From assembly GCA_002104935.1 (NCBI GenBank), contig MCGT01000006.1, positions 806,001 through 870,000 of the forward strand: DNA of 64,000 bases, written 5' to 3'. The notes under the pieces were generated by a model. That model worked only from the letters and a program-made list of their open reading frames with translations, was not told where the DNA came from and did not search any database. This DNA is from Hesseltinella vesiculosa. Lineage: Eukaryota; Mucoromycota; Mucoromycetes; Mucorales; Cunninghamellaceae. This document shows, one piece after another, positions 23,326 through 34,286 of this stretch. The position numbers and the translations under genes were made by a program. Positions within the stretch are counted from its first letter, which is position 1, and each line of letters starts with the position of its first letter.

Positions 23326-24624
23326 ATGGATTCCAACCATTACTTACATTTTATGGAGGCGTCGGGCGATTACATGGAATGGCATCCTATGCCAAATTCT
23401 TTTTCCGCACCCAGTCTTTTGCCCAATGAGGATGAATTCATGCAGTTTGTCCAGCCGCCACTTACCCAACCTGCCAAACGAGTCTTAGAAGAAGAAGACG
23501 ACGACGACAGCATCGATTGCTCGATTGCCACTCCTCATCAGTTTTATTTCCCCTCCTTTGAGCATTACAAAGAGCATTACCCATATGCACCTCACTTTTC
23601 CACTCCTCAGCATGAGAATGTACCGTCACACGCCCCCGTGACAGCCGCGATCTCCACCACCCCTGTCACCCACCCTCTCGCTACTTCAACCGTCATCCTC
23701 CCTCCCTCCACCGCTTCCTCTCATTCTTTCATAGATCCCATGCACTTTGCTTCCTCCTCTTCCTCCATCGCCACCTCTGCTAGCTCCTTGTGGGGCAATG
23801 CTTCTTTATTAGATCATGTTCCCTACGCCATACCCAAAAGCTATGTCAGTCTAAGTGTAAGTCAAGCCTTGTTGTCCCCTCCCGAACCATCCATTGACCT
23901 CCTTTTACCAAATCAGGATGTCAATGCCTTTGTTGCCAAAGCCGATTCCATTAAACACACCGAAAACCACATCTACAACCCCTTTAGCCAACATCCAATG
24001 CACACAGACGAAGTCAGCTTACCATGGGACGACCTGGCTTTGATGCCCTCCTTGTCACCCACCTCCACCATGGCTCTGGACGAAAAGCTGTACATCAAAA
24101 TACCAAAACATCCCTACATGATGCCGTCCAGGTCTTCCCCCATGCTGTCCTCCTTCTCCTACACTTCTTCCTCCAACAATGAAGATGACGAATCTGACGA
24201 TCTTGCCTTTCTCCTGGACGACGGTACATATGCCTATGATGAAGAAGACGACAGTGACGATTCCTTCAAATACCAACATCGACGACGTCATTTTCCTCTT
24301 GGCTCTCTCTCCGCCACCCTCCCCGTCTCCTCTAATTCATTACCTAATGTCCACCGATATTCCAGCATGAGCTCAGCATGTAGTAGTAGCAGCCTACCGA
24401 CCACAGTAGGCAAACCTCGATCAAAATCCCAAAGCAAATCCGTCAAAAAGTCCATGGCCATCAAAAAAGGTCGCAACGTCGACAAAGCCTGTAACCATTG
24501 TAAACGTTCCCATTTGCGCTGCGATGACATGCGTCCTTGTCGTCGATGTATTGCTACTGGCAAGACAGGATGTAAAGATGTCCAACACAAACCTCGTGGT
24601 CGTCCTAAATTGCATAAAAAATAA
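23326..24624 (+). CDS. Zn2Cys6 transcription regulator with C-terminal zinc cluster
   Basis: Single exon, 432 residues. The zinc cluster is at the far C-terminus: Cys at about 389, 392, 399, 405, 408 and 416, spacing C-x2-C-x6-C-x5-C-x2-C-x7-C, core ACNHCKRSHLRCDDMRPC. It is followed by PRGRPK, an AT-hook-like basic tail. The rest is Ser/Pro/Thr-rich, with acidic patches (EEEDDDDS near 56; NEDDESDDLAFLLDD near 285) that could activate transcription. The RRSH/KRSH-L-x-C core resembles carbon-source regulators of the AcuK/Ert1/Rds2 type, but the placement at the C-terminus and the lack of a PAS-like region argue against a direct orthologue. The target is unknown. Confidence 0.88.
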   Translation: MDSNHYLHFMEASGDYMEWHPMPNSFSAPSLLPNEDEFMQFVQPPLTQPAKRVLEEEDDDDSIDCSIATPHQFYFPSFEHYKEHYPYAPHFSTPQHENVPSHAPVTAAISTTPVTHPLATSTVILPPSTASSHSFIDPMHFASSSSSIATSASSLWGNASLLDHVPYAIPKSYVSLSVSQALLSPPEPSIDLLLPNQDVNAFVAKADSIKHTENHIYNPFSQHPMHTDEVSLPWDDLALMPSLSPTSTMALDEKLYIKIPKHPYMMPSRSSPMLSSFSYTSSSNNEDDESDDLAFLLDDGTYAYDEEDDSDDSFKYQHRRRHFPLGSLSATLPVSSNSLPNVHRYSSMSSACSSSSLPTTVGKPRSKSQSKSVKKSMAIKKGRNVDKACNHCKRSHLRCDDMRPCRRCIATGKTGCKDVQHKPRGRPKLHKK

Positions 24625-24729
24625 AAAAGTCCAAAAAAAAAAAAAAAAAAAAACGGAAAGAGGGCGTTAAGAACGTGCCTGGGCTGGCTTTTTTTTAGAC
24701 TCTTTTTTTTTAATTTCTTTTATGCCTCT

Positions 24730-26111
24730 CTATTTTTCAAATTCGTCTAATTGGTAGTATTCAGGGTACTCTTTGATTAATCGATGCAATTCATCTTGTT
24801 GCTGGACCAAGGCTGGGGTCAGCTCATCATAGACATCTGTGAACATGTGCTTCAGCGAAGGCTTTTGCAAAGCCTCAGCTTGCTTGAAGTCGGCCATGAT
24901 TTGCTTTTTGGTTTCGGCACGGTAGGCATCCTCCTGTTCCTTGCTCCACCATTGCTGTGTTTCCAGATAACGACGAAGACGGGTGATTGGGTTGTCAAAT
25001 TGAGCACGGTCCTCCACTTCCTTGCGATCACGGTATTTGGACGAGTCATCCGAGGTGCTGTGGTGGCCAATGCGGTAGGTCATGGCTTCAATCAACACAG
25101 GCTTGTTTTCCTTGGTGGCAATTTGGCGAGCTGCCTTGGTAGCATTGTACATGGCCCACACATCATTCCCATCCACACGGATTGTATCCATACCATAACC
25201 CACACCACGGCTGGCAATCCCGTCTCCCTTGTATTGTTCACTGGCTGGCGTAGAGATAGCATAGCCATTGTTACGGCTAGATTAAAAAAAAAGGGGGGGG
25301 GGGTAAGCACTCAAAAGAAGGCAGTAGACGTGGGCCATTTTTACCAGACAAAGATGACAGGGCATTTAAGCGTAGCAGCCATGTTCAAACCGGCATGGAA
25401 GTCACCTTCCGAAGCAGCACCTTCACCAAAGAAGCACACACTGCATCGATCGCCACTCCCTTGCATCTTCAGGGCATAGGCAGAACCGGCAGCTTGAGGG
25501 ATTTGCGTGGCCAGAGGAGAAGAGATGGTCTGGAAATTCTTTTCGGCACTACCATAATGGATAGGCATGGAGCGAGCCTTGCCAAGGTCGTTGACGTTGG
25601 AGAAGCACTGATCCATAAAGTTTCGTACAGTGAAGCCACGATAGAGCAGAGCATAGGCTTCACGGTATTGCCCATGGATCACATCCTTGTTCTTCAACGC
25701 AGCAGCCACACCAATCAAAGCTTCTTCACCATAATGGGTCATGTAAAAGCTGATACGGCCATGGCGTTGAGCATCAAACAAGACTTGATCCATCAGATTG
25801 AGCTGCACCATGTACTTGTAAATCTGGATCACTTCTTCTTTGGTTAAGTCTGTAGGCTTATCTTGCTGGCCATTCAACACCTCACCAGTAGGAGACATCA
25901 CACGGTAGGTATCCAGGTTACCCATGCTGTCGACAAACCGTATGTTGCTGCTGAAGTTTTCGCTAGGAGGTTGTGATGAATGAACGTAGGTGTGAACAGG
26001 CTCAGTCGCATGCTGTTGCTGTCGGGCACCAAGGGTATGTAATCGGTTGAGCAGCACAGGTGTGGCGGGTAATTTGCATAGACGTAGACGAGTCAATGAG
26101 CTGCGAAGCAT
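24730..26111 (-). CDS. BCKDHA: Branched-chain alpha-keto acid dehydrogenase E1 alpha, mitochondrial
   Basis: Two exons: 26111-25345 and 25276-24730; 437 residues. The N-terminus (MLRSSLTRLRLCKLP) is Arg-rich without acids, a mitochondrial presequence. The thiamine diphosphate site is present (FFGEGAASEGDFHAGLN to CRNNGYAIS). The regulatory loop YRIGHHSTSDDSS carries the serine phosphorylated by BCKDH kinase in animals. With E1 beta, E2 and E3 it decarboxylates the keto acids of Leu, Ile and Val. The choice over pyruvate dehydrogenase E1 alpha rests on STPASEQYKGDGIASRG and the HSTSDDSS loop. It is convergent with the zinc-cluster gene, 105 bp between stops. Confidence 0.96.
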
Positions 26112-27565
26112 GGTTATAAAGAGAAAAAAAAAAAAAAGGGAGAAGCAAGGGAAAAAATGGGAATGAAGGAGTGATCTTTCTTTTTTTTTTTTTTTTTTTG
26201 GCAGGCCGACAGGACCGTGAGAAAATTCTATCCAATCTTTCAACGACGAATCATTTTTTTTTTACCCCATCCAAATGAGGATGACAACTGTCTTGGGTGT
26301 CCATCAAAAGAAAAAAATTACCCAGTATCTGCATTTTGTGTATGTTGAGGTTCATGTCAAAAAAACAGCTGCACACATGATCACACCCCCACTTGTGACC
26401 TAACCGTGTCCGACCCGATGTCTTTATTTTTAAGCTGCAGTTGACGTCTAAAAAACTTTTTTTTCCCAAATTGGATGAATGGGGAAAATTTGCAACTTCA
26501 AAAAAAGACAGATCATCTGATGACTCCTTTTGTCCCCTGCCGTTTCTTTGTCTGCCATGCATTGTGACAAGTGTACCTTCCTGTCTTACTCAGCCTCAAA
26601 GGCTAAATCGCAAGTTTTTTTTTTTTTAGTACCTAGGCCAGAGAGGTAAGCACTTTCAGTCATGATCATACAGCATCTGACCCTGTCCAAACTGTGTGGA
26701 AAGTTTAGGGCAAATGATTTTGCGCCCATTTTTTTTTTTTTTGTCTGGCCAAGGGAGTTCTTTTTTTGAGCTAAATGGGTCAATGTGAATTTCGTATAGG
26801 TGGTGTGCTGAAAAAATCAAGTGAATGAAAGAAGCGCCTAGGCAGCCTTCTTTTATCCACTGATACCACGCATTTTGATAAATCATTGCTGTTTGGTGCA
26901 GGTGTCAGGCCTCAGCCAAAAAGGGCAGGACTCCGCAAAAAAAAAAAAAGCGGACCGTCTTGGCAGAAAGGTGCAGATCTCTGCTAAAGGCGGCATTCTT
27001 TGCTGAAAAGTTGACGGATCTTTGTCAAAGGTGACATGTCACTGCTCCCAGTCAGGCACCGTACCTTGTTAGGGAACAACGGAAGAAAAAGAATGGAAGC
27101 AAGGGAAAAAAAATGGAGGCTTGGTTGAGTTTCAATACGGCGTTTCAATACTGAGTAATGTGTCACTTGGCTGAATGGCGGCAGGCCTCTGCTGACAAAA
27201 AAAAAAAAAAAGCAGTTTGTTGCTTAATCTCATTGACATACACTTTTTGAATGGTTGAGATCATCCAGAAAAATACGCTGCGGATTTTTAAAACCAAGGT
27301 GATGCACATCGACTGTATTCATTCCCAAGGCGAGCGAGCCTTGGAGTCGCCCTTCAAGCCGTTGCCTTTTCTTTTCATCCCAAGGTGATCACCTCCAGAG
27401 TTAAGGAAAAAGTGTAGAGCATGTGGGATGGCAAATCGGGTCACCTCCTCCGAGATTTCGACCTTGCTTATTGGTTATTGCTGGCCGGCAATATAGTCGG
27501 CCCGTTTTCGCAAAATTGCCTTTTTTGGAAATTCGTGATTGACCTGGAAAAAACTCGTTTAAATT
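26112..27565. other. Intergenic, includes degenerate tandem repeats
   Basis: Between BCKDHA and the tRNA-Ser. It holds long T/A runs (26174-26199) and a degenerate array of about 20-bp units at 26901-27048. No coding sequence was recognised. Confidence 0.5.
26901..27048. repeat. Degenerate ~20-bp tandem repeat
   Basis: Seven imperfect units of 18-21 bp, roughly GNGGCAGATCTTTGCTAAAAG, starting near 26901, 26922, 26950, 26971, 26990, 27011 and 27031. One unit is widened by an A run. A further isolated unit lies near 27177-27200. Each unit is partly self-complementary (for example TTGAC...GTCAA in the 27011 unit). Confidence 0.6.
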
Positions 27566-27647
27566 GTCAGTTTGTCCGAGTGGTTAAGGAGTATGACTCG
27601 AAATCATATAGGCTCTGCCTGCGCAGGTTCAAATCCTGCAGCTGACG
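27566..27647 (+). tRNA. tRNA-Ser (CGA)
   Basis: An 82-nt class II tRNA. The acceptor stem is GTCAGTT/AGCTGAC (one G:U pair), the anticodon arm TATGA-CTCGAAA-TCATA with anticodon CGA, followed by a long variable arm (TAGGCTCTGCCTGC) as expected for serine. The T arm is GCAGG-TTCAAAT-CCTGC and the discriminator G. No intron. Confidence 0.95.
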
Positions 27648-28794
27648 TATTCTTTTGCTTTTTTTATTAACGGTGGGGTCCAGTGCTTCAAATGCGTTGT
27701 CAAAATGCTGGCACAGATGAACTGCGAGCATCTACCCACGAAGACGACAATTTTTTTAAAAAAAACGTGGCATTGTGTATTTTTGACGTCGAAAACCGCA
27801 ACGAAACTCATTTTGATCGATGCCCTGCGCGGCATTTGAAGATCATGAAGGAGCTGCACAGGTGTAGCTGATCACCTAGCCTAAAGCGGCCTTTCTATTT
27901 TTTGAAGCCCAAGCGAGCCATCTAGCCAATTTTTTTTTTTTTTTTTTGCAAAGCTGATGGGCATGCCGCTTTCATAGCAGCGAGGTAGGTTGAAGCTCAA
28001 AGCCCCGCAAGCACTAGTCAATGTCGGGTGTTTAAAGTTCCAAAAATGACTCGTGCAGCGTTTGTTGACAACGAGGCTCCGCTTTTCAAAATAAAGGAAG
28101 CGTTCTGGGTCCTGGCTAGACTACTGGTACATCCGAGCAAACTTTGACATTCCCTGACTTGAAAAAAATTGGACCCGTTGAGCTCTTGTCTCTGCTTGCT
28201 CAATGCTGGAAAGACTCCGCCAGGGTCGAGACTTCTACACCCAACAAAACAAGTGGATGGCTGCTGAGCTGAAACTTTGGGCGATCCAGAGTCTGATTTG
28301 AAGGCGTATGGGAGAGGGGGAATCCATGAGAAGCAAGTTTTTGTTTTGCTTGTGTCACTGGGGACCAATTGGTTGCATCACGTAAATATTTTAAAACATA
28401 AACGTTGGTGGCAGCACGACTCAGCTGCACGACTCGATTTTTTCTTTTTGGGAAAGCCCTTTTTTTATGGCCATTTGTTTTTGCCTCGTTTGGGTTTTTA
28501 AAAAAAGGTGAGGTGTTTCAGTTATTAATTGAAAGAAAGGTCTGAACCCTGAATTGACAAGACCAACCATAAACTACTAGAACGATGTCACACAAAGCCT
28601 TCTTCTACGCAAGTGGGGGCGTGTGTAACATTATTGTTTTTTGCTTAAAAATAGATTACAATGATTTACTTTGTAAATAAAAAAGAAGCAACAATTAAAA
28701 AATAGCGAATAAATAAATGGTGAGTCGAGACTAATAAAGAAGTGGGAGGGTAATCATGGAAAAGGGGAAAAGTGGGCTTTGATGTTGGTTTTGT
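27648..28794. other. Intergenic, no gene seen
   Basis: Between the tRNA and the GPI protein gene. The tRNA is followed within 15 nt by a T tract (Pol III terminator). There are T runs at 27930-27947. Frames here lack recognisable domains. Confidence 0.5.
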
Positions 28795-29897
28795 TTAAAT
28801 CAACAAACCAGCAGCCACAGCGGCGATGGCAACACCGGCTGTCAAAGGACGAGTGATACCAGCGCTGTTAGCCTTGGTGGTGGTGGAGGAAGAGGCGCTA
28901 GCAGCGGCACCCGAAGAGGCAGCCGAGGAGGCAGCAGAAGGTGCAACAGACGAGGAGGGAGCAGAAGAGGCTGAAGCAGAAGCAGTGGTGTTGGAGACAG
29001 CGCTGGCAAGTTGACCGTTACCCCAAGGAATCTTGGCACCTACGTCAACGTCGAAAAAAAAAAAAAAAAAGCGTGTGAGAAGCAGTAAAATTCAATGATT
29101 TCCTCCTTTCTTACCATTGGGTTGAGAAGCGAATTGGGGAGCAACAAGCTTGCCATCATTTGTGATACCAAAACGAGTGGTCCAAGCCATTTGTCCAGCG
29201 TCTAATTTTTATTAAGAAGCACGAGAAAAAAAAAAAAAAAGGGGAACAGAAGATCAGTTTCAAGCTGAGAATGGAGCACCAGCCCCTTTCAATTTTTTTT
29301 GTTAGTTCCTCACTTACTGTTGCTGAACATGAAGAAGTAAATGGCAGATTGGGGACTGACAGAGGGAGCGGTCCAGGTGAAGCTGGTCAAAGTGGCACCA
29401 TCCAAGTTCTAATAAAAAAAAAAGAAGATCGACGAAATTAGAGAAAAAGAAAAGGGGGTTGGGGGGAGTGGGGAGTGATCATCGATAATTCTTTGTTTTG
29501 CTAAGCAAGCTCTCTTACCGAAGCGACGTTGGTGAGGAAGGTTTGGTTGTCATTGTCACCAGTCATGAAGTCTGAGAAAAGAAAAAGAAAATGAATAAAG
29601 ATGCCCCTTGAGCGTGACGCAAAACGAGTGGCCACATACCGATCTTGAAGTTCTTCCAGCCAGAAGCAATAGAAGGAGCAGTGCCGTCGTCAGCTAAAAA
29701 AAAATTAAAAAATTAAAAAAAAAATCAGCAAGGAGTTACAGAAGTAATGAGCAGTTTTATTTACCCCAGGTGATGGTGTATTGTTGGCCAGTGTTCCAGA
29801 CGGTGCCAGGTGAAGGATACGAAGGAGCCATGGTGGCATCAACAACCATGGTTGAAGCGAGAAGGGCGGTGGCAGCAACGATAAGCTTGTTGAACAT
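28795..29897 (-). CDS. Secreted GPI-anchored protein with Kre9/Knh1-type N-terminal domain
   Basis: Six exons: 29897-29765, 29693-29640, 29571-29519, 29408-29318, 29201-29115, 29039-28795; 220 residues. Residues 1-20 are a signal peptide (MFNKLIVAATALLASTMVVDA). About 24-130 form a Kre9/Knh1-like Ig-fold domain: PSPGTVWNTGQQYTITW, then DFMTGDNDNQ and FTWTAPSVSPQSAIYFFMF. Then comes a Ser/Ala/Thr-rich stalk (about 150-195), ending in a hydrophobic tail (GVAIAAVAAGLLI) typical of GPI attachment. Such proteins sit on the plasma membrane or in the cell wall and take part in beta-glucan assembly in yeasts; the exact role here is unknown. Confidence 0.9.
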
Positions 29898-30141
29898 AAT
29901 GAAAGTGAAAGGGAGTGGAAATAAAGGAAGGTCAAAGAGAAAAGAAAGAAAGAAAGAAAAAAAATGTGATCTTGGGTTGAAAAGAAGTGCATGTTTGCTT
30001 TTATTGGAAAATAAAATCTCCACTGGCAATTTGGGCAAAGGCGGAAAGGTGACACCGGCTTAATTGAAAAAGGAAATGAGGCATCCTCTATTTTTTTTTT
30101 AACCTTTTTTTTTTAAGCTCTTATGAAGCGCGGGGCTATTT

Positions 30142-30746
30142 TTAACCACTCGTTCTCTGAACCTCACCCAGAACACTGTCCATTGCGTTCCCAGCAAGCA
30201 CGCTTCCTTTCCAGCAAATCAATTGCTCAATCCCGCCGTCATTTTTGAATTTAACCACGTCTTTTCCTTTTTCATCCAGGCAAGATGGTCTGGTAATGAC
30301 ATGGGTGGAAGTCTCTGGCGAAACCTGCCTCCTGGAGTGAGTCCAGGTGATCAGAGGTTGCTTTGCTCGCCATTGAGAATGGTTCGTGGCTGCTGAGTGT
30401 TTTTTTTTTTTTTTTTGGCCTCGGTGTGCTCGTTTTTTCCCTCGTCCGATTTTGTCAGAAACTCCGCCCTGCTGTTCTGGTGCTTGCAGCTGGCCAGTTG
30501 AGCACTGGCGATCCAGCAGTTCGTGCCGCCGTAGTGCCAGTACATCATATACACCAGGTCCACCGCAATCACATCGAATGCACACCATAGGTCTTGGATG
30601 GGTGTTGCAGAAATGGCTTGCCGATTTGAGCTGCCACGCCGTCGGAGGGTCGGTTCCGATTCATAAAAGAGGTGCAGTCCACCGCTTTTTTTTTTTTTTT
30701 TTTTTTGAAAAATGGCGGAAATGCGTTCTTCTTCGTCACTTATCAT
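30142..30746 (-). other. Unrecognised, probably decayed reading frame
   Basis: Two overlapping minus-strand frames (30746-30351 and 30588-30142), both interrupted by lysine runs from poly(A). One reads WCAFDVIAVDLVYMMYWHYG. Composition is unlike the conserved genes here, and no family is recognised. It may be a repeat relic or chance. Confidence 0.2.
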
Positions 30747-31222
30747 CGCGTCAGCGTTACATTATTAGCCAAAAGAGGCTTCGCAAGTTGTATCATTTAG
30801 TTTACCTCCAGATTAACACTATCCATTTTGAGAGGCTTGTGCATTCAGATAATATTTGCACGTGTGGCACTAGCCCGCATGGGTAGTTTGAGGTCTCTTG
30901 GCAGAAGTCAGAATTTAGCGCGTAAATCCAGCTCTCTCATCGAAGCAAACTGGTTCTTCAACGGAGAGCCTATTATTTTCGAGCCACCCCGGTCGCCGGG
31001 GGGTCCCCTGGCCGTTTTGAAAAAAAAAATGATGCATGAGGGCTTCGATCCGGTGATTCTCTGCGATACTTTGCAACGCATGAATGATGATGTTGCTGAA
31101 ATAATCTGGCCGGCTGGGGTAGGTAGCCAAGCCAGCGTTTACACGCTTTCAAATTGCCAGCCACCACCCCGCTGACGAGCGGACGAAAAAAAAAACGGGA
31201 GAAAAAAAAACCAACAGCCAAA

Positions 31223-31489
31223 ATCACCACCGATTCAGCTCAATCGTTGCATGCAGGAAGTGCATGATGACAAAGGACAATGGCTAGCAGCACAGACCTT
31301 TGTGACCTCGTGGTAGAGATCAAGGGATGAATAAAACATGCACCGCTCTCCAGGCTTGGGGCCGCCGGTCCTGATTTTGTCTGGGCTCTCGCACCCTACC
31401 ACGAGGTCACAAAGGTCTGTGCTGCTAGCCATTGTCCTTTGTCATCATGCACTTCCTGCATGCAACGATTGAGCTGACTCGGTGGTGAT
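31223..31489. repeat. 94-bp near-perfect inverted repeat
   Basis: Arms 31223-31316 and 31396-31489 are reverse complements with only one mismatch seen (at the T/G after CACCACCGA), separated by 79 bp. The transcript could fold into a long hairpin. No transposase motif or obvious target-site duplication was seen directly outside the arms. Confidence 0.9.
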
Positions 31490-32744
31490 GTCGGATGTAG
31501 ACTTTTCTTGTCATTTTTTTTTTCGCCTGCGCTTGAGATCGGACCTGGTATTTTGAAAACATGCAAGTTGATTGAGCGACCAGGGCTAAACGACTTGGTC
31601 ATTCAATTTCATCATTCACAAGCGGCCCATTTGTTCAAAACTCCTGTGAAGCAATTGCGTTTTTTTTTTTTTTTAGCTGGCCAGGGGAGACCCCTGCCAT
31701 CTGACCAAAAATCAGCTCAAAAGCCGACTCCGTTCACTTCGAGCTTGACAGGCACCTGAGTCTTGATGGGTAACGACCATGGTCAAGTGCATACGCTTTC
31801 AAAGACCGTTTCATGGCAAATGAGGCGTGCCAAGAAGCAGTCAAGCGGCCGACGAGGGCCCGATGGTAGTCACCTGGATCGCTGTTTCCCAGCCGATGGA
31901 CACACGCCGGCTTTAAATTTTGGAGAGTTTACCCAGCAAAACGATCTGCATTAAAGCACGTTGCCATGCCAACCAGAGCTGCTAATAAAAAGCGCGACCG
32001 GAGCTAAGCGGCTCAGGGGAGGATACTACTCTCAAAGTATCCTTTTAAAAACAGCCATCGTCATCAAACATTTCTCGTCGTTGCTGTGACTGAACAAGTG
32101 CAAAAGAGCGGGAAAAATAGCGAGGAAGATGACCATACAATCACAGGACAGCTGACTCCAAAAGGGCATCCTTTCTGGCCAACCTCTATTTAAAGCTCAG
32201 CCGCCTATCAGCAAGTGGCCCTGTTCCGATCTAGGAAGCATTTGACCTGAGGGCTTCATAAAAAAAAAAGGAGTGGAAACAAATTTGGCCAGATACCTTT
32301 GGCCAGGTGTTGTTGACGGAGAGAACCTGAAAATAGGGTTGCAGAGCTCCTTGACTTGGCGACCGGCCAGCCACACTCTCGCAAAAGGTACCCAAATAAA
32401 AAAATACAGTTGGAAGGTTCCAGGGCAGGAAAATGGATTTCATCTGCCCTCTCTCTATTCCGATCGACACTTTTCTTCTCTTGCCAATCTCAGAACCGCC
32501 ATGGACTAAAATATGATAGGGGAGGGTCTCCGCCACTTTCTTCTCTTTTTCTTTCCGTCGTGTAAATTTGTGCAATCAGAAGTCACTTTCCCCTGTCCTT
32601 TTTTTTTTTTTTTTTTTTTAAACATGAAGATTCACAGCCCCGTCGATCCCTAGAGCCCCGGGTTAATAGACTAGCCATCTCGTGGATTTCTGCTTTGTTT
32701 TCATGATTGCCAAGCCCCTCTCGTCGTCAAGATAACACAGGCGT

Positions 32745-32760
32745 TATAAAAAAATATAAA
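32745..32760 (+). promoter_or_regulatory. TATA boxes of the small secreted protein gene
   Basis: Two TATAAA elements (32745-32750 and 32755-32760), about 63-78 bp upstream of the ATG at 32823, with an A-rich leader between. The position fits a core promoter. Confidence 0.6.
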
Positions 32761-32822
32761 AGCGCACGGGCCATTCTGCCTTCCACTCTTTGTCACGCCA
32801 AACTTAACAAACAAAAAAAAAC

Positions 32823-33203
32823 ATGCGACTTTTATTCTACCTTGCAACCGTTGCAGTTTCCTTGGCTCCACAAGTATTTGGGATCGAAGCGACCATCAAC
32901 GGCACCATCCGTACAGCAGGCCCACGTCTCCAGCTGCAATTCCCGGAGTTGAAGATGATTTACAGCGGGACATCGAGTGATGGGTTCCTTCCCAGAATGG
33001 ATGGCGAGGTGACTGCCATGGTGGAGGATGCCTTGGCTATTCAAGATGAGCTTTCAGCAACCTTCATTCTCTATCCAAGTGCTTCAGGGTCTGAGATGAC
33101 CATCAGCCATAGTGGCAAAAACCTGATGACTATTACCATTGACACGCCTATCAGGGCACCATGCAGTGGGTTGGGCGAGTTCCAACAAAAGAATAAGTTT
33201 TAA
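32823..33203 (+). CDS. Small secreted protein, unknown family
   Basis: Single exon, 126 residues. Residues 1-20 are a good signal peptide (MRLLFYLATVAVSLAPQVFG). The mature part of about 106 residues starts IEATINGTIRTAG, has alternating hydrophobic/polar strands (LQLQFPELKMIYSG; ATFILYPSASGSEMTISHS) suggesting a beta-rich fold, and one cysteine only. A strong TATA pair lies upstream and a poly(A)-like AATAAA at 33220. I recognise no family. It is isolated in a repeat-rich stretch, as many fungal secreted proteins are. Confidence 0.65.
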   Translation: MRLLFYLATVAVSLAPQVFGIEATINGTIRTAGPRLQLQFPELKMIYSGTSSDGFLPRMDGEVTAMVEDALAIQDELSATFILYPSASGSEMTISHSGKNLMTITIDTPIRAPCSGLGEFQQKNKF

Positions 33204-34286
33204 AACTTTGCCAATGGCGAAATAAACTTTGTGGATTTGTAGAACACCAACTGCCCTGAAAATGAGATGGCATGAGAGGGAAAAATGAAATTTCCCATTG
33301 CCCCCCCTATGATCCCTAGGATGCCTACGATGTCACTGTTTAACCAGTCATGATTGATAAGTTGGCAGGGATGGGTGTGATGGAGGAGGGTTGGATGGGG
33401 TCGTGATGACTGGCTCTCAAAAATATTCCCATCTCCCCCTCTGCGATCGATCTTCTAATATTGGGCATCCGAAACCCAAAGCTTCTGCTGCTTTTTGGAA
33501 GTGTGGGTTATTTCAAGTGTTTTTTGCTCTTTGTTAAAGAGTGAATAAAGCCTTCAACAATGCGGTTGTATTGAGGACCCAGTTAGGACGAGGCAGGTGA
33601 GAGAAGGAACTCGTGTTCCAGTATAAAGTTAGGCATGGCATGGATCCACGAGGGTCTCCCCTCTCCTTCTTCCTTCTTGCAGAGTTTCTCCACCCAAAAT
33701 CACAAAAAAAAAAAAAGTCTCAGATGCCTTCCTTTTAAAGTTGGCCGATCCTGGGTTTGGGCATTGTGTGACGTTTGCAATTTAAAGGCTATAGGCGTGC
33801 TCCATGACTCAAAAACGCTAGCCCATTGACGTCTTGAAAAAGAAAAGCGTGGAGAAACGGTTCTGATTGGCTCCTTTGCCTGAAAAGATCAAATTTGCCG
33901 TTGGGTGGTTGGACATGTACTCACTTTGTTTCCAGGCAAAGCATAGAGCAGCATTTTACTTTTCTGATCTTGCTCATTCAACATCCGTTGACGTCATTTA
34001 AAAAAGTAATGTGTCACGAGCTATTCTAGCCAGGATGAATGGTGCTCAATGGTTTTCGTTTTTTTTTCTCGTGCAACCGAGACTTGATACCAATTAGGCA
34101 AGCCAGATCACAAAATTCCCTTGAAAGGACCCCAATATCTGACAGTCAACTCAATGTCACCCCAGACTTTTCTCAACTGGTCGATTTCCCCCTCTCTTTT
34201 ATGAGCCATCCCGGTTTTATTTGTATAAATATGTATATCTAGTGAACAGAGAAGGGGAGATAGGCGAAGGAAAAAAAAAAAAAAAA
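33204..34286. other. Intergenic, no gene seen
   Basis: About 1.1 kb between two convergent transcription units. Short frames only, with no recognisable domain, tRNA or repeat. Confidence 0.5.

Larger units (their letters stand above)
29898..32822. other. Gene-poor region with repeats
   Basis: About 2.9 kb. Contains an unrecognised decayed frame on the minus strand (30142-30746), poly(T) runs (30400-30416, 30685-30706, 31661-31674, 32602-32619), a 94-bp inverted repeat at 31223-31489, and a fragment at 31670-31720 of the dispersed transposon module seen at 16, 39 and 61 kb. No intact gene was recognised. Confidence 0.5.

Noticed and set aside
28826..29014. Plus-strand Ala/Glu-rich frame
   Set aside because: It mirrors the Ser/Ala-rich stalk of the GPI protein on the other strand.
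30828..31175. 115-codon plus-strand frame
   Set aside because: Overlaps repeat-like sequence and a lysine run from poly(A); no domain and no splice partners.
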